A stretch of 64,000 nt of DNA from M2408 sp040386975 (lineage in GTDB: Bacteria; Bacteroidota; Bacteroidia; Flavobacteriales_D; Crocinitomicaceae), in the NCBI GenBank assembly GCA_040386975.1, contig JAZKEO010000016.1, positions 1 through 64,000 on the forward strand, given 5' to 3'. A model generated the notes under the pieces. It was not told where the DNA came from. It saw nothing but the letters and a program-made list of their open reading frames with translations, and did not search any database. The position numbers were made by a program, and so were the translations under genes. Below are positions 54,334-62,822 of the stretch, piece by piece (positions within the stretch are counted from its first letter, which is position 1; the number at the start of each line of letters is the position of its first letter).

Positions 54334-54650
54334 TTATTACTTCAACTGCAGAAAGAGCTTATTTTGAGGTTTTAGATTATGTTTTTGAACATCACAGCAA
54401 GCAAAGTGCAAATAGTATTGCTTTAGAACTTTTAGAACATCCTCAAATTTTAAAAAAGTTTCCCAATTTAGGTACAATCGAAGCTAATTTAAAGCAACGT
54501 TCTGAAAAGTATAGATTTATCCTATTTGAACGAACAACAAAAATAACCGTAAAAATCATTTATTATGTTGATGAAGAGAATAAGAAAATATATTTGACTG
54601 ACTTTTTTCCTTGTGAAATGAATGAACAAAAGATAAGGCGGAGGAAATAA
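54306..54650 (+). CDS. RelE/ParE-family toxin
   Basis: The product has 114 residues. It shows the RelE/ParE fold order: DYQIVITSTAERAYFEVLDYVFEHHSKQSAN (helical hairpin), LLEHPQILKKFPNLGTIE, KYRFILFERTTKITVKIIYYVDEENKKIYLTDFF (core sheet). The final basic tail is EQKIRRRK. ParE-like members poison gyrase and RelE-like members cut mRNA on the ribosome; the sequence does not decide between them. It overlaps the antitoxin gene by 28 bases. Confidence 0.85.
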   Translation: MVEEQDYQIVITSTAERAYFEVLDYVFEHHSKQSANSIALELLEHPQILKKFPNLGTIEANLKQRSEKYRFILFERTTKITVKIIYYVDEENKKIYLTDFFPCEMNEQKIRRRK

Positions 54651-54716
54651 ATGTTTCTTATAGATTTTATGAACGCAGAATTAGGAAATTTAGGGTAGCT
54701 AGATTCTATTTTAAGA

Positions 54717-55019
54717 TTATTTTTTCAAATATTTTTTAATTAAAAGAAAAGCAATCATTGCAAAATAAAGTAAAATTGCAATTGCTAATAAAAGTAAACT
54801 TTTTATAGACGCATGACCAAGCTCAATATATATTTTACGATCTCTTAAAAAATAATGAAATTGATTAAATGACTCAGTAATAAACCAAATAATTAAAAAT
54901 AAAGCTATTGAAAAAATTAGAAATTTAACTCCTTTAACTTTATTGAGTAATTTATAGCTAAAATATAATAGTACTAAATAAGCAGTACTTTCTGCACATA
55001 GAAATAAAATAGTATTCAT
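54717..55019 (-). CDS. Small membrane protein, unknown
   Basis: The product has 100 residues with three hydrophobic segments (about 1-20, 28-48 and 72-95) and a basic C-terminus (IKKYLKK). It lies 49 bases downstream of the alpha-2-macroglobulin gene on the same strand and could be co-transcribed with it. No family is recognised. Confidence 0.55.
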   Translation of the reverse strand: MNTILFLCAESTAYLVLLYFSYKLLNKVKGVKFLIFSIALFLIIWFITESFNQFHYFLRDRKIYIELGHASIKSLLLLAIAILLYFAMIAFLLIKKYLKK

Positions 55020-55068
55020 AATTTAAGGTATTTATTACCTGCTTCCCAGTTTCTACAAAAAAGTAACC

Positions 55069-58000
55069 TCAACTCTTCACAACTTCTACCCATTTTCCTC
55101 CAACTTTTGCATTAATTCCGTGGTCGTACATAGCTTCAGAATAAACTGAAGGCAGGTAGAATTTCCCTAAATAACTTGCATTCAGTCTGATTTTGAATTT
55201 TTTGCTTGAGTTTGCAGGAATGTCATAATAGGTATAAACCCGATCATCGCGAATGTCTTGGTAACGTGCTTCGTTTTTGTCGGAACTTTCATCCATACGT
55301 GAATTGTGAATCTCCCAACCACTAGGGAAAATTTGGTTTATAACCATTTCTTTGTAAAATCCTTTTTTCCCAGGATTTGTTACGGTAACTTCGGCAAAAA
55401 ACTCATTTCCTTGCTTGATTTTTGTTACATCGATGTCGTTTCCTTGAGAATCTTTGTACAGAACTTTTAAATTCAAGTTATTCGCTTGATTTTTTTCATC
55501 GCCAATAAGCGGAATTCCTTGATTCGTTATTTTTACAAATAATTTTGTTTTTCCGTTGTTTTTTAGTTTCAATTTGGCCTTTGAACTGTAATCATTTTCA
55601 GTAAAAGTCAGTTTAACTAATTTTGATTCGCCCGATTTTTGAACTTCTTTCTGTCCATTTAAGGAATAAGAAAACTCCATTTTACTAGAAGAAATTCCTT
55701 TAACACCATAAAAAGAAGCAATTGCCAACAAAGAATAAGCAGTTTCCTGAGTACTCATCCATGAATTATTGTTGAGTTGTCCAGAAAGTTCATCAGCTAC
55801 TTTCTGACCTTTAGCCGTGTTTTTAAACAAACTTAATACTTCCAAAATCATTGCTTTGTCACGTTTGTCAGAACCATAAGTGTATGACATTTCTTTGTAA
55901 GGTGGAGCTGTGGCAGGTAAATTAAATATCAGTTTCGCAGCAACTTCTTCTTGTCCAGCCAAAAGATATGCTCCAGCCAAACGCCATTTAGCAATTTGTG
56001 ATAAATCGGTTTCTTCACGCAAGCGATTCATTGCTCCCAATTCTGGATTGTTGCTTAAAGCCAAGGTGTAAAGCCTGTAAGCTTGAACCAATTCATGACT
56101 TTCTTTTGCATGCGAATGTGTGTAGAAATTACTTGAACTTGACCAGTTTTTAGCTTGTTTTTGCTGGTATTTTATCCATCGGTCTTTCAAACTCGAAGGA
56201 AGTGAATAACCTTGTTTTTCCGATTCAAGTAGAAAATGACCTGCATAATTGGTTCCCCATTCGCTTTCATCGCTTTCTCCCGGCCAATAAGAAAAACCAC
56301 CGCTTGATCTTTGGAAAAGTTGAATTCTTCGTATTGCCGCTTTGATGTTTTTCGAAATTGAAGCTTGCTCTTTTTCAGAAACGTGCATTAAATTTGAAAC
56401 AAACAATTGAGGAAATGCTCCTGATGTAGTTTGTTCGATACATCCGTGAGGATATTCAATTAAATAACTCAAGCGTTTTTCAAGTCCTAAAGCAGGAATG
56501 GAAGAAACTTCAACTGTAGAAAGATTTGTTCCCATTAAGCCTGTGAACGCTAATTCGCCATTCAATTCTTTTCCGCTTTCGATGGTTTTATTTTCAACGT
56601 CATAAACGACTGGATTTGAAGGCCGCACATCTACTTCAATTTCGTCAATAGCAGTTTCATTTCCTGATGTTGCAATGATTTTTATTTTTGCAATTCCAAT
56701 CCTATCAGCCACTTTGAGTTTGAAGTTTACAATATCATCGCCAATTTCTGAGAAAGATAAACTTTCTACTTTATTGCCAATATTTGTCAATAGACCGTTT
56801 ACTTCAATCGAAATTTTCACGTCTTTGATGTGTTTTTCCATTGCGAAAACATTCACAGGTAAATAAATTTCTTCCGAAGGACCTAAAACTCTAGGTAAAC
56901 TTGGTAAAATCATCAATGCTTTTTTCACACTAACCGTTTTTTCTACATTTCCGTAAGCTCCCTCATCTTGTGCAACAACCATCACTCTAACTGAGCCAAC
57001 ATAGTTTGGGATTTCAACTTGATGAGTTTTTGATTGCCCAGCTTCCAAAACAAAAGGTCCGATATGTCTGACCATTGGTTTAAATCGGTTTGCTTTCGCT
57101 CCTTTTCCAGGGGCTATTTCTCCATCTCCACCAATACTCAATAATTTGTTTAATTTCCCTGCATAAGCTCCAATAACGTCGTCATACATGTCCCAAGTTT
57201 TCACGCCTAAAGCTTCTTTTGCGTAAAAAGCATCCCAAGGAGCAGGAGTTTGAAAACGAGTTAAATCTAATAAACCATCATCTACAATTGCTAAGGTGTA
57301 AGTCATGCGTTTTCCATTTTTTTCGCTGACTTTGATGTTTGCAGTCGTTTCTGGTTTGAATACTTCCGCACAACTAATTTCGGGATATAAATGTGTATTT
57401 GGATTGTCAACTAAAAGTGGAAGAACGCCGTACATGCGAATTGGTAAATCATTTTTAGTTCCAATATGGGCTTGTAATAAAGTAACATGAATATAAGCAT
57501 TTGGTGCCATTTCCTTTGTTGCTTCAATCGAATAAGTCGTTTCTCCTTTTTGTGTTTCTATCCAAAATTTCTTTAATACTTTTGAACGATTTTCGATACT
57601 TACCAATGCTCGTCCGTTTGAAGGTGAAGGAAAAGATAATTTAATTTGTTCTCCTGTTTGATATTTTTCTTTGTCGGTTGAAAATTGAAGCATGTTTGCA
57701 TTTTCATTGTTTCCTCGATTTGCACGGTTCCATGCTGGCCAATCAACAGAAATAATTTTCCCAGTTTGGTGTTTTCCATTTACATCCGTAACAGTAACAA
57801 TGTAGCGACCATAATCAGGATAATTTATCTTGAAATTAAACGTACCTTTTCCGTTTTCAGTTGAAATAAGTGTATCTTTCACAACAATTGTTCCCGAGCG
57901 AGAAATGTAGTTCGCGAAATCTTCTTGATCTTTTTCGTACCACCAACGCCAAGAAATTTTGTAAATTTTTACGTTTAACTCTTTGGCAGAAACGAAATTT

Positions 58001-60681
58001 TGTTTTTCATTTATGGAAACGACATTGAATTTGTAATTTTTATCCGTTTCATACGATTCTTGCTGTTTGTCTGCAAATTCTGGTGCGTCAAGACCAATAT
58101 ATGTTCTGAATGGAGAATATTTTACGGTCATTCTATCGATACTAAAATCTCCGCCTTTTTCAAAAACTTTGGTAATGAAGGTTGCTCGTAACATTCCTGG
58201 AGCATTTTTACCAATTTGTAACTTCGTTTTGATTTTTGCTTCTCCTTTATCGTTTAAAGTTCCGTTAAACACATTTTCTTCTTCAGAAACATAATCGCGA
58301 ATTGGTGAATCAAACTCATAGTTTTTGAATTTATCGAATTTTGTGTTTCCACGAGAAACTTTCACGTTTACACTTGCCCGTAGATTTTTCGCCAAAGCTC
58401 CGTGCAACCATTTGGAAGATAGAGTTGTAACAGAATCAAGCATCGAATTTTCGTCCATATCCAATTCAATTTTCAAACGATTTGGCTTAACAGATTCGAT
58501 TTTTAAAATTTTTGTAAATGATTTATTTCCAACTTTAACCTCGGCTGTATAGTTTCCAGTTGGAGCTTCATCACTTGTTTTACAATGAAAATCGTACAAA
58601 CCATTCAAATTTTTCGTTTTTGTAGTTTTGTAAACAACTTGGCCATTTGGATTGAAAAGTTCAAATGAAACAGGATGATTTTCTGGCAAAAGTTTGTCTT
58701 TATTTTCGAGAATAAAATTCAAATAAAGTGAATCTCCAGGTCGCCAAACTCCTCGTTCACCATAAATGTAACCTTTTACACCTTTTTGAACTAGTTCACC
58801 TTTCACGTCAAATTTACTCAGAGAATTTGAGTAACCATCGGCTAATTTCAAGTATCCACGTTGTTTTCCGTATTTTGCGACCATCAAAAACGGTTTTTCT
58901 TTCAATTTAATTTCCAACATTCCATTTGCATCTGTTCGACCAGAGGCAATGAGTTGTTTTGTGAAATCAAAATACTCGACTTCAACATTTGAAATTGGTT
59001 TTGTGGTCAACATATCATTCACAAAAGCGTGAGAAAGTTTGTTTTCCTCCATTTTGTAAATCAAGCCTAAGTCGGATGCTAAAATATTTCTACTTACAGC
59101 TTTTCCGTAGTAATAATCGTCGCTGCAAGCACTGTATTCTTCTTCATAATAATCCCAAGTATTGTATTCGTCAAAATTATATCCATGCCAAAACTTCTCG
59201 GTCCAGCCAGCATCTTCGCTTTCATTTGAACTTCCATAAGATGTTTGATTGTCGATTGAAGCTTGATCATTCTCGTTTTCTTCTTCGCAATTACAGATTG
59301 CATATTCTTTCTTAAAACGAATACTAACGCGGTAAATAGCTCCAAGTTCTGCCTTTATTAAATCATTCAAATCAATTACATGGCTGTTCCATTTTTTTAA
59401 ATCTTTGTCATCGTAATCTAAAGAAATGGTTTTCTCTTTCACGATTTTCCCAAAACGAGTTAAACCATCATCGCCATTTAATTCGTTTACTTGTAGATAA
59501 TTATGAATGTTGTTTTCATAAATTTTAATGATTCTAACGTCAACTTTTCTTAAACTAATTGCTTCAAATGGAAAAATTAATCCTTGAGAATTTGGCAAAA
59601 TACTTCCATTTCCTTTGATTTTTACCAAAGGTTTTGCTTCGTAAAAAGTCAACATATCTTCGTAAGGATAATTCATGTTATATCCTTTGATGTTTTTGAT
59701 TCCACTAGAAACGTCAAGCCTTTTCTCGCCTAAATAGCGGTTCGGAAGAAAAACGGTAACTTTGTTGTTCTCAATTTTATAAGTAAGGTTTTCAACTCCT
59801 TCCAAAGTAATAATTCCGTTTAGGTTTTGACCGTAAAGTAATGGCTCTGTGAAAGTTAATTCCACTTTTTGATCATCTCTATCCACAACTTTTGCTTCAC
59901 TTATTGAAAAATCACCGTAAGCGGGAACATCAACAGTTGTTTGCCCAATACTTTTCGCATTTATTGGCGTTCCATCCCAATTAATTTCAAGTTTTCCAAG
60001 ATTTTTTGAACGTTTGATGCTATCAATGTAAAACGTATATTCATTTTGATAATAATTTTTCTCTAAGCGAATTGGCAGTTTTTTTCCGTCAATTGTTGCC
60101 GTTAAAGTTTGTTTTAATTTCAAACTATCTTCAACATCAGAAGTTGATATTTTTCCTTCATAGTAATACCAATCGATGTCATAATCGTTGTACATTCTCA
60201 AATCACCTTGAGTGAAAAACATAGTTTGTTCGTAAGTTCCAAATTGAAAGCGAAAGGTCTCGTGTTCACTTTTTTTGACATTAGCGACTTTGTCTAATTC
60301 AAAAGAAACGGTGTAAAGTTGTCCTGATGGAAGAATTTCTTCTGGACGAAACTCAATTTCACGATCACTTACCCAAACAGCTTTTCCGTTGACTGCCGGT
60401 TCTATAGAAAAAATATCTTGTAAAATAGTTGAATCAGGTAAATTTTCTCCTTCTTCATCCTGATTTTCATTTAGTGCAGTTTGAATTTTATCGTAAACAC
60501 TTTTATTCAATTGAATACGAATGGCAGATTTTCGGCTAACCATTCCAGAGGTATATGCCGAAACATATTCTCTAAAAGCTGGATCTACAACAATTGCTTG
60601 AGGTTTTGTTGCACAAGATTGAAAAAATAAAATAGTTGATACGAATAATATCAGTGATAGAATGAGATTTCTGCTTTTCAT
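55069..60681 (-). CDS. Bacterial alpha-2-macroglobulin lipoprotein
   Basis: The product has 1870 residues. It is a lipoprotein (lipobox FFQSC, Cys23). N-terminal MG-type and BIG-like domains come first, the MG2 motif appears at about 640 (YGERGVWRPGDSLYL), an Asp/Glu/Tyr-rich insert lies near 470-520, and the thioester motif is intact: YPHGCIEQTTS with Cys about 1414 and Gln two residues past Glu. The following alpha-helical thioester domain (RRIQLFQRSSGGFSYWPGE) and the receptor-like C-terminal domain are present. Such proteins trap proteases at the cell envelope by covalent capture. The usual partner gene pbpC is 10 kb downstream instead of adjacent. Confidence 0.95.
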   Translation of the reverse strand: MKSRNLILSLILFVSTILFFQSCATKPQAIVVDPAFREYVSAYTSGMVSRKSAIRIQLNKSVYDKIQTALNENQDEEGENLPDSTILQDIFSIEPAVNGKAVWVSDREIEFRPEEILPSGQLYTVSFELDKVANVKKSEHETFRFQFGTYEQTMFFTQGDLRMYNDYDIDWYYYEGKISTSDVEDSLKLKQTLTATIDGKKLPIRLEKNYYQNEYTFYIDSIKRSKNLGKLEINWDGTPINAKSIGQTTVDVPAYGDFSISEAKVVDRDDQKVELTFTEPLLYGQNLNGIITLEGVENLTYKIENNKVTVFLPNRYLGEKRLDVSSGIKNIKGYNMNYPYEDMLTFYEAKPLVKIKGNGSILPNSQGLIFPFEAISLRKVDVRIIKIYENNIHNYLQVNELNGDDGLTRFGKIVKEKTISLDYDDKDLKKWNSHVIDLNDLIKAELGAIYRVSIRFKKEYAICNCEEENENDQASIDNQTSYGSSNESEDAGWTEKFWHGYNFDEYNTWDYYEEEYSACSDDYYYGKAVSRNILASDLGLIYKMEENKLSHAFVNDMLTTKPISNVEVEYFDFTKQLIASGRTDANGMLEIKLKEKPFLMVAKYGKQRGYLKLADGYSNSLSKFDVKGELVQKGVKGYIYGERGVWRPGDSLYLNFILENKDKLLPENHPVSFELFNPNGQVVYKTTKTKNLNGLYDFHCKTSDEAPTGNYTAEVKVGNKSFTKILKIESVKPNRLKIELDMDENSMLDSVTTLSSKWLHGALAKNLRASVNVKVSRGNTKFDKFKNYEFDSPIRDYVSEEENVFNGTLNDKGEAKIKTKLQIGKNAPGMLRATFITKVFEKGGDFSIDRMTVKYSPFRTYIGLDAPEFADKQQESYETDKNYKFNVVSINEKQNFVSAKELNVKIYKISWRWWYEKDQEDFANYISRSGTIVVKDTLISTENGKGTFNFKINYPDYGRYIVTVTDVNGKHQTGKIISVDWPAWNRANRGNNENANMLQFSTDKEKYQTGEQIKLSFPSPSNGRALVSIENRSKVLKKFWIETQKGETTYSIEATKEMAPNAYIHVTLLQAHIGTKNDLPIRMYGVLPLLVDNPNTHLYPEISCAEVFKPETTANIKVSEKNGKRMTYTLAIVDDGLLDLTRFQTPAPWDAFYAKEALGVKTWDMYDDVIGAYAGKLNKLLSIGGDGEIAPGKGAKANRFKPMVRHIGPFVLEAGQSKTHQVEIPNYVGSVRVMVVAQDEGAYGNVEKTVSVKKALMILPSLPRVLGPSEEIYLPVNVFAMEKHIKDVKISIEVNGLLTNIGNKVESLSFSEIGDDIVNFKLKVADRIGIAKIKIIATSGNETAIDEIEVDVRPSNPVVYDVENKTIESGKELNGELAFTGLMGTNLSTVEVSSIPALGLEKRLSYLIEYPHGCIEQTTSGAFPQLFVSNLMHVSEKEQASISKNIKAAIRRIQLFQRSSGGFSYWPGESDESEWGTNYAGHFLLESEKQGYSLPSSLKDRWIKYQQKQAKNWSSSSNFYTHSHAKESHELVQAYRLYTLALSNNPELGAMNRLREETDLSQIAKWRLAGAYLLAGQEEVAAKLIFNLPATAPPYKEMSYTYGSDKRDKAMILEVLSLFKNTAKGQKVADELSGQLNNNSWMSTQETAYSLLAIASFYGVKGISSSKMEFSYSLNGQKEVQKSGESKLVKLTFTENDYSSKAKLKLKNNGKTKLFVKITNQGIPLIGDEKNQANNLNLKVLYKDSQGNDIDVTKIKQGNEFFAEVTVTNPGKKGFYKEMVINQIFPSGWEIHNSRMDESSDKNEARYQDIRDDRVYTYYDIPANSSKKFKIRLNASYLGKFYLPSVYSEAMYDHGINAKVGGKWVEVVKS

Positions 60682-60820
60682 AGTCGATTAAATTTTGAAA
60701 ACAAATATCAAATTAATAATCTTAGAAAACAAGTATTTTGAAAGAATATTATTTGGAAAAAATAATCGCTTGTAAAATTTTGATTTTCGCTTGTAATAAG
60801 TTGATAAACGTATCAGGAGA

Positions 60821-60925
60821 ATGACATTAAAGTTTAAAATAGTTGAATATCAGTTTGTTGAACTGGTCACAATTTGTGACCAGTTCAATATTTCGAGATT
60901 TATTTTATCACAAAATGTTCGATAA
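60821..60925 (+). CDS. Possible 34-residue leader or ORF6N fragment containing the palindrome
   Basis: A short frame begins ATG 60821, just after AGGAGA, and reads MTLKFKIVEYQFVELVTICD... to TAA 60923-60925. The segment ELVTICDQF resembles IKLVAFCDRL inside the ORF6N protein downstream and is encoded by the perfect palindrome 60858-60888. It could be a leader peptide, a remnant of another ORF6N gene, or chance coding within an inserted palindrome. The presence of a Shine-Dalgarno-like site is unusual for this genome. Confidence 0.3.
   Translation: MTLKFKIVEYQFVELVTICDQFNISRFILSQNVR
60858..60888. promoter_or_regulatory. Perfect 31-base palindrome upstream of the ORF6N gene
   Basis: TTGAACTGGTCACAA and TTGTGACCAGTTCAA are exact 15-base inverse arms around one T. 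The core GGTC(A/G)CA...TG(C/T)GACC recurs inside the ORF6N gene at 61159-61183. It lies 81-111 bases before the ATG and may be an operator for the encoded DNA-binding protein or a mobile palindrome. Confidence 0.7.
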
Positions 60926-60968
60926 TTAAAAATTAATTCTTAATTTCATTAAATACAACAAAACCTAA

Positions 60969-61838
60969 ATGAAAAATGAACTTATTGGTAATATTGAAAA
61001 TCGGATTTTCAATTTACGTGGATTTCGAGTCATGATTGATCGTGATTTAGCAGAATTATATGGTGTCGAAACAAAGGTATTAAACCAAGCTATTAAACGT
61101 AATATTGAGCGTTTCCCTGAGACATTTCGCTTTCAACTCATTGCAATTGAGCTAATTAAACTGGTCGCATTTTGCGACCGGTTAGAAATTTTAAAACATT
61201 CTTCAGTTTTACCATTTGTGTTTACCGAACAAGGAGTTGCAATGCTTTCAGCGGTTTTAAAAAGTGAAACGGCTGTGAAAATAAGCATTCAAATCATGTC
61301 TTCGTTTGTTGAAATGAGAAAAATAGTGAGTGAAAACAATTTGATTATCAGTCGGATGGATAAACTTGAAAACAAACAATTTGAAAGTGATGAAAAGTTT
61401 GAACGAATTTTTAAGGCATTGGAGAATAAAGATACAATTCCTGATAAAGGAATATTCTTTGATGGCCAAGTTTTCGACGCTTACTCTTTTATTTCAGATT
61501 TAATTCGTAAAGCAGAAAAATCACTTTTTATAATTGATAATTACATTGACGACTCAGTTTTAACCTTGCTATCAAAACGAAAAAATGGAGTTAAAGTAAT
61601 TTTATTCACAAAATCAATTAATAAACAATTGCATTTAGATTTAGAAAAGTACAATTCTCAATATGAAACAATAGAAATCAAACTTTTAGCTAATTCTCAC
61701 GACAGGTTTATTTTAATTGATGAAAATGAACTTTATCACATTGGTGCTTCAATAAAAGATTTAGGCAAAAAATGGTTTGCTTTTTCGAAAATGAATACAG
61801 AAAGTTTTTCCTTAATGAATCAATTGAAATCTGCTTGA
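60969..61838 (+). CDS. ORF6N-domain DNA-binding protein with phospholipase D-like C-terminus
   Basis: The product has 289 residues. The ORF6N domain, known from phage and mobile-element proteins, spans about 8-105: IFNLRGFRVMIDRDLAELYGVETKVLNQAIKRN, then FTEQGVAMLSAVLKSE. A coiled-coil linker follows (NNLIISRMDKLENKQFESDEKFERIF). The C-terminal domain (about 165-289) is PLD-like: FDGQVFDAYSFISDLIRKAEKSLFIIDNYID and SHDRFILIDENELYHIGASIKDLGKKWFAF. Its HxRxxxxD replaces the catalytic HxKxxxxD, so nuclease activity is uncertain. Residues 60-75 (IKLVAFCDRL) are encoded by a near-palindrome. The function is unknown; phage or element defence or regulation is plausible. Confidence 0.85.
   Translation: MKNELIGNIENRIFNLRGFRVMIDRDLAELYGVETKVLNQAIKRNIERFPETFRFQLIAIELIKLVAFCDRLEILKHSSVLPFVFTEQGVAMLSAVLKSETAVKISIQIMSSFVEMRKIVSENNLIISRMDKLENKQFESDEKFERIFKALENKDTIPDKGIFFDGQVFDAYSFISDLIRKAEKSLFIIDNYIDDSVLTLLSKRKNGVKVILFTKSINKQLHLDLEKYNSQYETIEIKLLANSHDRFILIDENELYHIGASIKDLGKKWFAFSKMNTESFSLMNQLKSA
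61159..61183. repeat. Near-perfect palindrome inside the ORF6N gene
   Basis: AACTGGTCGCA and TGCGACCGGTT are inverse 11-base arms with one mismatch around TTT. The layout and most bases match the perfect palindrome upstream at 60858-60888. Confidence 0.75.
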
Positions 61839-61850
61839 CATTTTCCAAAT

Positions 61851-61881
61851 TTTGTCAAAGTCTATTTTTCATGTACTTTTA
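61851..61881 (+). promoter_or_regulatory. Promoter of the acyltransferase-BNR lipoprotein operon
   Basis: TTTG (61851-61854), exactly 19 bases, then TACTTTTA (61874-61881), one base off consensus. It predicts a leader of about 13 bases. A TTGACA...TGTCAA inverted repeat (61835-61857) overlaps the -33 box. Confidence 0.6.
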
Positions 61882-61898
61882 CAATAAATAAAAGATTA

Positions 61899-62822
61899 AT
61901 GGCGGCATTTTTTTATTACGTTTTTGTATTTCCACTTTCTCTGTTGCCATTATGGGTAATTTATTTATTTACCGATTTTTTGTTTTTGATTTTTATTTCT
62001 GTTTTTCAATATCGTAAAAAAGTAATTGTTCAGAATTTGAAAAACTCTTTTCCAGAAAAATCGGAGAAAGAAATTCAACAATTAAAGCGCAAATTTTACA
62101 AACATTTCACGGATATTTTAGCCGAAGGAATCAAAAATTTAAGTATTTCTGAAAAAGAATTAAGAAAACGGGTAAAAGTTAAAAACCTTGAACTCATCGA
62201 AGATTTATATCAAAAAAACAAGTCAGTTTTTCTTGTTTCTGGACATTATAACAATTGGGAATGGTTGATTACTTCTCAGAATTTCTTACTTCCACATCAA
62301 GCGGTTGGTATCGGAATGCCTTTGACAAGTAAGTTTTGGGATAAAAAATTGAATGAGAGAAGAAGTCGTTTTGGGATGCAGGTTATTAATGCAAAAACTG
62401 TGAAAGAGTATTTCTCAAAACAACACGAAAAACCTTTTGCTACTTTGATTCTGTCTGATCAATCTCCAAGTAATTCTGAAAAAGCCTATTGGACACAATT
62501 CTTGAATCAACAAACAGCAGTTTTATTCGGTTGTGAATTGTTGGCAAATACTTACAATCAAGCGGTGGTGTTTTTTGTGATGCGAAAAGTAAAACGAGGA
62601 TACTATGAACTTGAATTTGAGCTGATTTCTGAAGATGTATCTTCAAATTCATGGGGAGAAATTACAGTAAAGCACACAAAATTATTAGAAAAAGAAATCA
62701 TTCATTTTCCTGAAAATTGGATTTGGTCACACAAACGCTGGAAAAGACAAATTCCAGAAAATTTGGAGGAATTAAAAGCTCAACAAAGAGCTGATTTTAA
62801 TAAAAAATTCGCTAAATCATGA
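61899..62822 (+). CDS. LpxL/HtrB-type lipid acyltransferase
   Basis: The product has 307 residues. An N-terminal hydrophobic segment (VFVFPLSLLPLWVIYLFTDFLFLIFIS) anchors it in the inner membrane. The acyltransferase core has SGHYNNWEWL (the family's HxxxxE-type catalytic motif), then GIGMPLTSKFWDKKLNERRSRFG and LSDQSPS. Proteins of this type add secondary acyl chains to lipid A; others make ornithine or flavolipids. The C-terminal WIWSHKRWKRQIPE is characteristic. Its stop overlaps the next start by four bases. Confidence 0.9.
   Translation: MAAFFYYVFVFPLSLLPLWVIYLFTDFLFLIFISVFQYRKKVIVQNLKNSFPEKSEKEIQQLKRKFYKHFTDILAEGIKNLSISEKELRKRVKVKNLELIEDLYQKNKSVFLVSGHYNNWEWLITSQNFLLPHQAVGIGMPLTSKFWDKKLNERRSRFGMQVINAKTVKEYFSKQHEKPFATLILSDQSPSNSEKAYWTQFLNQQTAVLFGCELLANTYNQAVVFFVMRKVKRGYYELEFELISEDVSSNSWGEITVKHTKLLEKEIIHFPENWIWSHKRWKRQIPENLEELKAQQRADFNKKFAKS

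Noticed and set aside
60690..60968. tRNA or small structured RNA in the gap before the ORF6N gene
   Set aside because: No cloverleaf arms or CCA-type end; the only structure is the palindrome already listed.
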